NCBI GenBank assembly: GCA_938084685.1
Contig: CALKGE010000003.1
Coordinates: 225,898-289,897 of the forward strand
Direction: 5' to 3'
DNA length: 64,000 nt
Origin: an uncultured Pirellulaceae bacterium
Lineage (GTDB): Bacteria; Planctomycetota; Planctomycetia; Pirellulales; Pirellulaceae
Shown here: positions 35,301 to 42,121 of the stretch, one piece after another
Layout: the number at the start of each line of letters is the position of its first letter
Numbering within the stretch: position 1 is the stretch's first letter
Notes under the pieces: generated by a model
What the model was told of the DNA's origin: nothing
Seen by the model: the letters and a program-made list of their open reading frames with translations, nothing else
Databases searched by the model: none
Made by a program: the position numbers and the translations under genes

Positions 35301-37425
35301 CTTGAACGAGTATCGAGTTTTGGTGCAGATGGATCGACAGGCAGGAGTCGATACGAAAGCTCCGATTCCGATCGTGCTGGGAGAGGACGTTGGTGTACTG
35401 GGACAGTATGTTTCATTGGAGAGCTCTGGAGATCAGATTAGTGAAGACGCAGAAACATTGAGTGGTCTGGAAAAGATTAATCGTCAGTCCGTGCAATGGC
35501 GTGATTTGACAGCGGTTTTAGGCGAGCGTATCAGTGAGGCCTTTGTGGTAACGGCTCAGGACCCCACGCAAGCCGAAATCCGCTATTCGGTGAAGAGCAA
35601 CAAAGTGGTGAATCGGGATGCGGCGAAAATCAGATTAGCCACGACCTATCTGGCAGTGGATTATGCAGGTACGTACAGGGCAAAACTGGAGTTGCTGGTT
35701 GACAATCAGAGCGAACAGTTTTTGGAAGCACAATTACCTGCAGGTGCAGCCTTGTGGGCTGTCTCGGTGGCCGGAGACCCTGTGAAGCCTATTCGAGGGA
35801 ATACAGACCTTGATCTGAAAATCCCATTGGTCAAAACAGAAGACGGTGAATTGTCATATTTGGTGCAAATTCATTATGCCGGCCAACTGGGAGGGAAACT
35901 GGATCAGTACGGCAAACTGCAGTCACTTCCGGTAATTAAAAACATGAATATCGTGGCCGATGGAAGCACCTTCGTGAAACTGTTCCTTCCCAAAGATCGC
36001 AAATGGTTTGGATTTGATGGCGAAGGAGAATTGATCGCTCGGACAGATCAACGTACGGGGTCCGTACTCAAGTCGAAACAGAGTTTGGTAATCAATCAAG
36101 AAATTGATGAAAAGCTGCGTCGAGCAAATCAGTCGTCGAACCCTTACGAGAAGATCCGGCTATTTAATAGTCTCAATACCGAAACGGACCTGAATAATTT
36201 CGCAACTCAGCAGGATGTACAACGCCTCAACGGTCGGCAAATTGAGGAATTGAATAAGCAGGTTGATCAGTTGGTACAGCAACCAGATGGTGATCAGGTT
36301 GAAGGTGAGATGCTGTTTGATAATCGTAAGCAGCTCAATCGGCGGTTTTTGGAGCAGTCGAACGATATTACCAACAACGCAGTCAATCAGCTGGGTAATA
36401 ATTTTGATGTACCCGAGGATTCAGAGACGCGGGACGAGGAGCTTGATGCAGCGGAGTCTCAGTTTAAGAAACGCTGGTTCGAAGGAAACGGGCTGATTCG
36501 CGAGCAACAGGAAGAAGGCAAAAAGGACGACGGTAAGCGGCTTTACAAAGGAAACACGCAAAACTTTCGGGCTCCTGCAAAGCAACCCGCTAATGGTAAG
36601 CCAATGGCTTCTCCAAGCGATGGTTCTGAGGTGCAGCGAAAGAATCGTGGCGAGTCTGGACAACAACGCCTTCAGCAGCAGTTGCGGCAATACCAGCTGC
36701 AGCAAAGAGAATCGTTGGAAGATCGCAGTAAACAATTAGAGCGGTTTGAAAGTCGCAGTAATCTCGGTGGAGAGGCAGCGCTTGGCTTAGGTGACATGGA
36801 TGCGGATGCCAACGCCGAAATGGATGACTTGCAAGGCGGCATGGGCATGGGAGGTGGCGCCATGGGAGGATTTGGCGGTGCGAACAGACCCTCTCCCGGT
36901 GATGACTTTGGATACGAGGAAAGACTCAATAGTCAACTTGCTCAGAATAGTCCTGGACAGAGGAATCGCAGTAGCAACGGTGCCATTGATGCACGCGACA
37001 GTTATGAGGCACAGGGAGGCCTGATGGCAGAATCCGCGATCACCGGCTTTGCCAGTATTGCTGGGTTTGAATTTGATGAAGCAAGCCTGAGTGATGAATA
37101 TGAGCAGTTTGAGTTGGAATACATTGCTGCCACGTCGGACTATACATTTTCTGCAAAGTACGTGAGCCACTCACTGATTGAAACTTTGATTCGTGTAGGA
37201 ATCGGCCTGGGGGCAATCCTCGGAATCCTGATAGGTGGATTCGTGGTGAATCTGGTTGCTCGCAGTACCCTGCTTGTGAAAATTGTAGCCATCTGTTTTG
37301 TTCCAATCAGTCTCTTCATGATCTTGCGATGGGTCTTCCCTGTTCTAGGATTAGTGATTCTCGTCGCGGCTATTACCTGGCTATTGAAGTCGCGGTTAAG
37401 CAATCGAAGTTTGCAGGCTGCCTAG
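29395..37425 (+). CDS. Giant exported membrane protein, fused modules B and C (2676 residues)
   Basis: One uninterrupted frame. Residues 1-28 are a signal peptide (PVQAQQ), followed by IYVPFKDLKSVLAGPIERIY, homologous to the preceding protein. The first half ends with a disordered acidic stretch (~980-1120) and helices at ~1157-1178, 1186-1203 and 1208-1232. A second signal-like segment then ends in FADTAEAQQ (~1245-1270), and the module start recurs as VVVPYDPASLPIQKSGDQQL. The second half (~1270-2240) is again beta-rich. It ends in a Gln/Asn-rich coiled-coil-like region (~2230-2480), a Gly/Met-rich patch (MGMGGGAMGGFGG) and three C-terminal helices (~2597-2665). It looks like two ancestral genes joined in frame. 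Role unknown; an envelope-spanning structural protein is a guess. Confidence 0.82.
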   Translation: MNFAFLKNMGWLLACSLLCCVLSTPVQAQQKSREIYVPFKDLKSVLAGPIERIYLPRSEYESLLEKADIKPGDKPPQKTVLRKARYEIRLHEDFATITATLEAESLEAGLQMLPLKFVGVSVLQAQVNGQTAPVVRTNPQTISLLLQQKGMAQITLQLATPVRHAAAEQSLAVELPHAANESIGMVVPGNIEIKSGASVVDRQIDEEANVTTFELLPRPGPMAVTMSLNNKRLQTERQIIARSVIVDELNESLERIHATYSMEIVQGATSEFEYEIPAGFEVTNVDSPDMARWSVADDEGTQVLTVEFRTPQTKPVTVRITAIQTSPTWGEWTFPMIKARGVETSTGVVGILAERRLAVGSLEAQGAIPLNNAVLENALPQSIYVVEPGAPPLQILSTYYVPQESFAVKARVLQPESQLNVQTNSILTLGRDRHLARIDFFLYPALDDLFGFDVQAPEGWNVSAIMDEQQNQLNYHETVDAEGVRRLHIKFPGRRAFGQLHRVTLVADRVPDGWLGDWEEYTLETPAFVVEDTYRNSGVIGIRAIEQYQDVFEIRADMVQGAFPLSASDRTRASLANPVTLAYQYDSPDYSVSSVVRRIPALYASRLASFFDIQQGVHKAYHELAINIQRSQLEEVTLALPAESTPENITITGLAGTQVKQYNSERQGEQRLWKVLLSTPAFSQITLGVQYDQQVEEKESALDAAFPRVVGAGYQSGVLSVEASPELEVAVDAAGSKQVDVGELAVNGYVVGKHRVAAYRYTGDSPAIKVAIAHPELRSIPAVLVNRAELLTYVASRGLYQTVARYSLLTKADYVRVVLPSSGAVLWSVVVDGTVTVKPQRASGVDGFLVDLSTAGVDVGNVRDLRIIYEERQSKSGNFRLATPRLFEHGRNAEPGDAPLVQPARVKWQMMVPASFRLSLKNTDVIKLTNEPVEVVPQAAYLGGGLFLATGGLPLPGASVGDGWTSYSPQSSLESDYAVMEDSSGAMPMEGADMIGSVIEDGEMEADKLLVDHMKAMDMPQSEAAPDEVAAPPSNEALDMLEKSKAEAPQAPAAGEALSRAATPSEPDPFADEIEAIDEKTAEPEFQRASQQALPGRAGKNSDLVWALEGRNSLDIDLVNRIESNGKYRQSADYLLYEFGNLGGAAKVEGRVVRKSFEFVLSWVVALAILAVGVMLGRQNYVVKRRYLISVLLAAVVLSAIPQLAGFRGVAEMMFAAVCILLVGYLVYHMLAPGMSWCCKAIQRQLIKLGLGVLLLPLILAFADTAEAQQVEGVVPVQVPGDAVVVPYDPASLPIQKSGDQQLLIPLQRYTELFRRAYPGLPLEHEYLPVKYALSGTEYSTSLYEDNSLLFEGQMTIDVFSTQQLTIGLALGDVVIEYAMLDDKPAQMKVVQPGLPIPNVEGQQQQAAPQQGPVVAAPGATHQLFVTGKGRHTLRIGLRMPVGRQGGWRIATGRLPMGASGLMNLTVLEANTEIRWNNHLGRSEYRTTKANEALVSSLGVDGSFDFRWRPVIQESLTDRDLTSQSELIVDVQEDGVYADWFVNLNFRNSARELFRLQVPADMKVEAVRGSNIRRWEVVNDGAGKQDISVEMLEPAQNAAQLRVSLVRYRALPAGEADQFGVPVVSVPDAVSQKGAVLVRRSPMLNIVVDAVQGLSRLDVNEFSGLNRLNPDPANPENVHVISRENPLGIRPLFAYQFSGNAYTLALSAKEVESRSSANLKSLVRVSPQEITLESMIRISDGRRPVHQVQLIVPQDLIIRQLNAPGLVEWAEDSYEANNGAAKLVTVLLGQGIQGSFNVILQGRLDRKLENMTTTVPYLAVSGVQSQSGETVLLADPSFDVELLDVQDGESVAMASMFGWLRPNQRSLARTALKFRGPNYSAKFQLIPRTASVNCRTFTNVHVTDRAVEETILLEYTVSNAGQREFSFRLPKYMKGKSVISAQYVQRVIWEDEAEDSEFVTIRLMLEDEVLNEYRVLVQMDRQAGVDTKAPIPIVLGEDVGVLGQYVSLESSGDQISEDAETLSGLEKINRQSVQWRDLTAVLGERISEAFVVTAQDPTQAEIRYSVKSNKVVNRDAAKIRLATTYLAVDYAGTYRAKLELLVDNQSEQFLEAQLPAGAALWAVSVAGDPVKPIRGNTDLDLKIPLVKTEDGELSYLVQIHYAGQLGGKLDQYGKLQSLPVIKNMNIVADGSTFVKLFLPKDRKWFGFDGEGELIARTDQRTGSVLKSKQSLVINQEIDEKLRRANQSSNPYEKIRLFNSLNTETDLNNFATQQDVQRLNGRQIEELNKQVDQLVQQPDGDQVEGEMLFDNRKQLNRRFLEQSNDITNNAVNQLGNNFDVPEDSETRDEELDAAESQFKKRWFEGNGLIREQQEEGKKDDGKRLYKGNTQNFRAPAKQPANGKPMASPSDGSEVQRKNRGESGQQRLQQQLRQYQLQQRESLEDRSKQLERFESRSNLGGEAALGLGDMDADANAEMDDLQGGMGMGGGAMGGFGGANRPSPGDDFGYEERLNSQLAQNSPGQRNRSSNGAIDARDSYEAQGGLMAESAITGFASIAGFEFDEASLSDEYEQFELEYIAATSDYTFSAKYVSHSLIETLIRVGIGLGAILGILIGGFVVNLVARSTLLVKIVAICFVPISLFMILRWVFPVLGLVILVAAITWLLKSRLSNRSLQAA

Positions 37426-37517
37426 CGAAATTGCCAGCGTGTGGATTTGGCTTTATGAACTTGCGCGTTTGCATTATTCTTTAGTAGGGTTTGTTACTTT
37501 ACTGAGATGGATGATGC

Positions 37518-39038
37518 ATGAGTGACTCTAAGGTGGAAACTGAGAAGAGCGTAGGTTCTGAGGAGAGCGTGGCGGATCTGAAGGCATACGACAAGACGGG
37601 CAGGATGCACCGCCCCGATGTAAAAACGGTTCTTTTGTGCTGCCTGATTGGCATTTTGGCGGTCGTCTGGGGATTGATGGGCATCGCTCCATCCTTGACT
37701 TCGGAAATCCGCGTCTTACAGCCTCACCCGAATCATCAGTGGATTCCGGTGGATTTGGAGATTACGAAATACGTTCCCGAGCAGCTTCGTACTCTCATCG
37801 GAGCTGAAGAAGGCGAGTTGGAGGGGATGAAAGATTCCCATGAAGTCCGCATTACCAATGTGCAGGTGGTGGATGTTGATGGAGACGGCAAAAACGAAGT
37901 GCTTGTGTGCAATGCGACTCAGAATACCGTGATTGCCTACAGTTATCAGGGCAAGAAACCTTATGAGTCCCGCTTGGACGAAGAGAGCACTCCGGAGCAG
38001 ATGCAGGAAGAGTTCAAGAAGATTGCCGAGAGTCAGGGGTTTGAATATCTCTGGAAAGAGACCCTCATAGGAGATTTGATGTTGGCGCCTGCTCATGCCA
38101 CCGTGGTGGATCTGAATCAGGATGGCAAATTGGATGTCATTGTTTCCGTTTTGGGAGACATCATGCCATCGGATGAACTGGTGGGGGAAGTGCTTCTGTT
38201 TTTGAAGACGGAGGACGGATACGAACGACGCTCCCTGTTGACCGATGTTCGCCGCGTGGCGGATGTGCAGCCGGGAGATTTTGACGACGATGGTGACATC
38301 GATTTGGCCGTGGCGGTATTCGGATATGCCCGCGGAGGTGTCACTCTGCTGGAAAACCAGGGGGATCTGCAGTTCCAGGACCTTTCGCTTCTTGATCGTC
38401 CTGGGGTTATTCATGTTCCGGTCCATGATTACGATCAGGATGGTGATCTCGACATTGGTGCCATTGTCACTCAGGATGAAGAAGAAGTCTGGGCGCTGGA
38501 GAACGATGGTCAAGGGAACTTCAGTCGTCGCTTGTTGTTTGAGACAGATAACTATGATGTTGGAGGAGGTGGACTGGTCGCCGCAGATCTGGATCAGGAT
38601 GGAAACATGGATTTTCTGATGAGTCAGGGAGACAATCTGGAATTCGGTCATGGTTGGCCCATGCCATATCATGGGTGTGTCTGGTTACGCAATAAAGGTG
38701 ATTGGACGTTTGAGGCTGAACTGATAGGTCAGTTGGGAGGTACCTACGCATCGGCGGCATCTGATGTGGATCATGACGGTGATTTGGACGTTGTATTGGT
38801 GAGTATGTCCAATGATTACGCGAATCCTCAGAACCCAAGTGTGATCTGGGTTGAGAATGAAGGTGGTAAATTTGAAAAACAGCACCTGATTGCTCGGCAG
38901 CCAGTCGAGCTCATTACCGTCGATTGTGGAGATATCGACGGTGATGGTATCGATGATATTGTGGCTGGTCAGTTCAGGATTCCCCTGAGTGTCGTCCCGG
39001 ATCATCCTGTGCGAGTCTGGTTTAAGGAGAAACGATAA
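37518..39038 (+). CDS. Membrane-anchored FG-GAP/VCBS beta-propeller
   Basis: 506 residues. A short cytoplasmic N-terminus and one membrane helix (VLLCCLIGILAVVWGLMGIA, ~36-55) present an extracytoplasmic domain. Seven calcium-binding motifs of the FG-GAP type follow: DVDGDGKNEVLV, DLNQDGKLDVIV, DFDDDGDIDLAV, DYDQDGDLDIGA, DLDQDGNMDFLM, DVDHDGDLDVVL and DIDGDGIDDIVA. Seven is the number expected for a closed integrin-like propeller. Such propellers mediate adhesion or protein contacts and need calcium. The stop overlaps the next gene's ATG (TAATG). The preceding giant gene ends 92 bases upstream on the same strand. Confidence 0.9.
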   Translation: MSDSKVETEKSVGSEESVADLKAYDKTGRMHRPDVKTVLLCCLIGILAVVWGLMGIAPSLTSEIRVLQPHPNHQWIPVDLEITKYVPEQLRTLIGAEEGELEGMKDSHEVRITNVQVVDVDGDGKNEVLVCNATQNTVIAYSYQGKKPYESRLDEESTPEQMQEEFKKIAESQGFEYLWKETLIGDLMLAPAHATVVDLNQDGKLDVIVSVLGDIMPSDELVGEVLLFLKTEDGYERRSLLTDVRRVADVQPGDFDDDGDIDLAVAVFGYARGGVTLLENQGDLQFQDLSLLDRPGVIHVPVHDYDQDGDLDIGAIVTQDEEEVWALENDGQGNFSRRLLFETDNYDVGGGGLVAADLDQDGNMDFLMSQGDNLEFGHGWPMPYHGCVWLRNKGDWTFEAELIGQLGGTYASAASDVDHDGDLDVVLVSMSNDYANPQNPSVIWVENEGGKFEKQHLIARQPVELITVDCGDIDGDGIDDIVAGQFRIPLSVVPDHPVRVWFKEKR

Positions 39039-40408
39039 TGAAAAAGCTTCACGGTGTTTTACTCCTGGTAATCCTTGTTTTGATTGCAATGATTGCAACG
39101 CGTTACAGCAGCAACGGTGGTTTTAGTCCTCCGGTTGTTTCCCGAGTGCACAAACTGGAAACCGGTTTTAGAAATGCAGTTCGTGAAATTGAAGCTGCGC
39201 ATGATGTGAACAGCGTGGAATCGTGGGTGAAGCTGGGCGAAATCTATACGACGTTTGCTCTGATGCCTGAGGCTGAGTACTGTTTTCGTCGAGCTTTGAA
39301 GGTAGGTGATCTGGATTTTTCGCAGCAGTTCAAGTTCGGAATCTGTCTGAGTCGGCGCGGGAAACTGGAAACTGCTATCGCCGTCCTCAAGCCAGTGGGT
39401 GCCTCAAGTCACATGTTGGCTTCCCACGCCAATCTGCAGATCGGACTGGACTATCTGCGATTGGATGACCGTCCGAATGCCGAGATGTTTTTGCGGAGAA
39501 CCGAGAACGACGAAATTGCCGATTTTGCACTTGCTCGAATTCTGATTCGGGATGATCGCGCACAGGAGGCCGTAGAGATTCTCGACCGTCTGATTGAACG
39601 AAGTCCTAACTCGATGCGAGCGCATCAAATGCAAGGATGGGCCTATGAGAAGTTGGGTAATGAGCGGGAAGCAAGAAACTGCCTTGACCGTTCAATGCAT
39701 ACTTCGGAAATGATTATCATTCACCCAATTTCGCGTGATTGGGATGAACGGAACGTTGGCGGCATGGGAGCAGCCCGGGCGCTGACTGAAAGCTCAGCGT
39801 CGTTGCTGGCAGGAGATTCAGCCACGGCAACCAAAAAAGTTCTGGAGTCGTTTGAATTACTGGAGCCATTGTGGCGACCCGCCTATGCAACCCAGGCGGC
39901 TCTTGCATTCATGGCAGATGGAGACCCTGACACTGGTTTGTTTTATTTGAAACGCTGGCTGATCCGGGATGGGGAATCTGCTCATTTGTGGGAACTTGCG
40001 GGAGATTGTTTCCTGGCCAAGCAGGATGAAGCCAGTGCAGAAGCGGCTTGGCTTCGTGGCCACGTCGTTCGAGCAAGTAAATCCGTCCAGGCAAATGCGG
40101 AAAGTTGTCGCAAGTTGGCAGAATTGTATGCGTCTCAAGGGAATGACGAGAAAGCCGAAAGGTATCGTGGATTTTATAAATATGAAAACGGTCGCCTCCA
40201 GTGGCGAGACAATAAGGTGCAGGAAGCGAATAATTTGCTGAGCCAGGCTGCAGCGACTCTCAAGGACAACGCTGATGTCTGGTATGCATTGGCTGAGGCT
40301 CAACGGGCCCTCAATGATCGAAATGCAGCTCAGCAGTCCTACGCCGAGTGTTTACGACTTGCGCCTAATCACGGTCGAGCTTTAGTGGGGTTGGAGTTGG
40401 TGCAATGA
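39038..40408 (+). CDS. Membrane-anchored TPR protein
   Basis: 456 residues. The N-terminus MKKLHGVLLLVILVLIAMIA is an anchor or uncleaved signal. The remainder is helical TPR. Clear units include SWVKLGEIYTTFALMPEAEY, FKFGICLSRRGKLETAIAVL, LARILIRDDRAQEAVEIL, MQGWAYEKLGNEREARNCL and, near the end, VWYALAEAQRALNDRNAAQ and SYAECLRLAPNHGRALVGL. TPR arrays act as docking surfaces. The gene overlaps both neighbours (1 base upstream, 4 bases downstream). It is therefore likely made together with the propeller and the peptidase, and it may hold them in one complex. Confidence 0.88.
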   Translation: MKKLHGVLLLVILVLIAMIATRYSSNGGFSPPVVSRVHKLETGFRNAVREIEAAHDVNSVESWVKLGEIYTTFALMPEAEYCFRRALKVGDLDFSQQFKFGICLSRRGKLETAIAVLKPVGASSHMLASHANLQIGLDYLRLDDRPNAEMFLRRTENDEIADFALARILIRDDRAQEAVEILDRLIERSPNSMRAHQMQGWAYEKLGNEREARNCLDRSMHTSEMIIIHPISRDWDERNVGGMGAARALTESSASLLAGDSATATKKVLESFELLEPLWRPAYATQAALAFMADGDPDTGLFYLKRWLIRDGESAHLWELAGDCFLAKQDEASAEAAWLRGHVVRASKSVQANAESCRKLAELYASQGNDEKAERYRGFYKYENGRLQWRDNKVQEANNLLSQAAATLKDNADVWYALAEAQRALNDRNAAQQSYAECLRLAPNHGRALVGLELVQ

Positions 40409-42024
40409 CGCAAACAGGAGATCAGGCTGGTCAACCAAATTTCCTCTGTCTGGTGTTTCTCCTGTTCTGGTTGATGGGCTTACCTTCGGCCTGTTATGCC
40501 AATTATGTGATTTGCGTATGTGCCGAATCATTGGATGAAGCATGGAAGCCCTGGGTGGCTTACCGGCAGGAGCAAGGGTACGAAGTAGCGATTGTTCGTC
40601 CGGATGGTTCGGCCGCCGAAATACGCGAAGCTATCAAGAAAGCGGCGATTTCCAGGAGTCTGCAGGGCGTTGTATTGCTGGGAGATACTCCCTCTTATGC
40701 GGACGGTAAATTGGCTCCGCGTTTGAAGTCTCACGTGCCGACATTCTATTCGCAGGCGAAAGTGAATGTACTGTTTGGGTCAGAACCTGAGCTTGCATCT
40801 GACTTTCCCTATGGCGACCTGAACGGTGATGGTGTACCGGATCTACCCGTGGGCAGGATTCCGGTAACATCATCTGAACAGCTGACCAGGTATGTACAGC
40901 GTGTTATTGCCTATGAGCGTAAATATCCGGCCGCTGTCGGAAAACGTGATATTCATTTTGTCGCCGGCGTGGGGGGATTTGGCCCAGCGGTCGATGGTGT
41001 GCTGACGACCGTTACCAGGAAATTCATCAGCCAGGGAATTCCAGGGTCATTCCGGGTTACGATGACACAGGCAAGCTGGCAAAGTCCGTTTTGTCCGGAT
41101 CCGTTCGCATTTGGTAAGCATACCGTTGATCGGATGAATGAGGGAGGATTGTTCTGGATTTACATGGGGCACGGACTGCGAGATCAACTCGATCAAGTTT
41201 TTGTCCCAGGCGTAAAACCGATTTCCATTATGCGTCAGGACAACCTGAAAGACGTGGCCGTTCGCGGCCTGCCGCCGATCTGTGTATTTCTGGCCTGCTA
41301 CGTTGGCGCATTTGATTCGGTGAAGCCTTGCATTGGCGAGCAGTTGGTATTGCTGGAAGATGGGCCGATTGCCGTGCTGGCAGCGAGCCGGGTGTCGATG
41401 CCCTACGCGATGAGTGTGATGGGGGACGGGATGTTGCGGCAATGTTTCAGGTTGCGTGAAGAGATATTGGGCAATGTGATTGCGAATGCTAAACGTAGCC
41501 TGGTGGTACCGTCAGCCGCAGATCGTACGCCTAACCGCATGCTGCTGGATAGTTTGGCTGGCAAGCTCAGCCCTGTTCCGAAGATGCTCATAGAAGAGCG
41601 TGAAGAACACGCTTTGATGTTTAATCTGTTGGGAGATCCTTTATTGCGAGTGAACTACCCTCGGGGCGTGAAGTTAAATTGTGCAGCGACGGCGAGTAAT
41701 GGTTCCAATCTGCTGGTCCGATTTGAGGCTCCGGTCAAAGGGAAAGCGGTCCTGGAACTGGCTGCTGAACGAGGAGTGCAAAGGTTTACTCCACTGAAAC
41801 GGGAATCTTTCGATCGTGAAATGGCTGAGTCGTATAACGACGAGTACCGACGTGCCAATGATGCGGTGTGGTCATCGACCAGCTTGGATATCTGCCAGCC
41901 CGGCACGGTAGAGGCCGAAATTGCTGTGGAGAGGGTGAAGCCTGGCTTCCAGACCGTACGGCTCTATCTGCAAAGTGACCAGCAGGTCTATATCGGGTCA
42001 AAACGTGTTTATGTAAGCAAATAG
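40405..42024 (+). CDS. Exported C25-family (gingipain/caspase-fold) cysteine peptidase
   Basis: 539 residues with a signal peptide (VFLLFWLMGLPSACYA) and a clan CD fold. An N-terminal alpha/beta subdomain has VIRP-like alternation and LQGVVLLGDTPSY. It also has a short Asp-rich loop (DLNGDGVPDLPVGRIPV) typical of C25 proteins. Next comes GGLFWIYMGHG with catalytic His256, then PPICVFLACYVGAFDS with catalytic Cys298, and GEQLVLLEDGPIAVLAASR. A LLGDPLLRVNYP block and a beta-sandwich domain (~420-539) close the protein. The order His then Cys, each after a hydrophobic strand, matches gingipains. Cleavage specificity is unknown. ATGA overlap with the TPR gene indicates coupling. Confidence 0.85.
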   Translation: MTQTGDQAGQPNFLCLVFLLFWLMGLPSACYANYVICVCAESLDEAWKPWVAYRQEQGYEVAIVRPDGSAAEIREAIKKAAISRSLQGVVLLGDTPSYADGKLAPRLKSHVPTFYSQAKVNVLFGSEPELASDFPYGDLNGDGVPDLPVGRIPVTSSEQLTRYVQRVIAYERKYPAAVGKRDIHFVAGVGGFGPAVDGVLTTVTRKFISQGIPGSFRVTMTQASWQSPFCPDPFAFGKHTVDRMNEGGLFWIYMGHGLRDQLDQVFVPGVKPISIMRQDNLKDVAVRGLPPICVFLACYVGAFDSVKPCIGEQLVLLEDGPIAVLAASRVSMPYAMSVMGDGMLRQCFRLREEILGNVIANAKRSLVVPSAADRTPNRMLLDSLAGKLSPVPKMLIEEREEHALMFNLLGDPLLRVNYPRGVKLNCAATASNGSNLLVRFEAPVKGKAVLELAAERGVQRFTPLKRESFDREMAESYNDEYRRANDAVWSSTSLDICQPGTVEAEIAVERVKPGFQTVRLYLQSDQQVYIGSKRVYVSK

Positions 42025-42121
42025 GGTCAGCAGGTATCAAGCAAATCTATTAGGATGGAAGCATGCCAGATTTTGATCTGGTGCAGGAGACCATTCACTT
42101 TGTTTCGGTGGGATTTGCCTC

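Noticed and set aside
37716..38672. A 318-codon open frame antisense to the FG-GAP propeller gene
   Set aside because: It has no recognisable domain. The sense strand has seven calcium motifs, and the antisense openness follows from the repeated Asp/Gly codons of those motifs.
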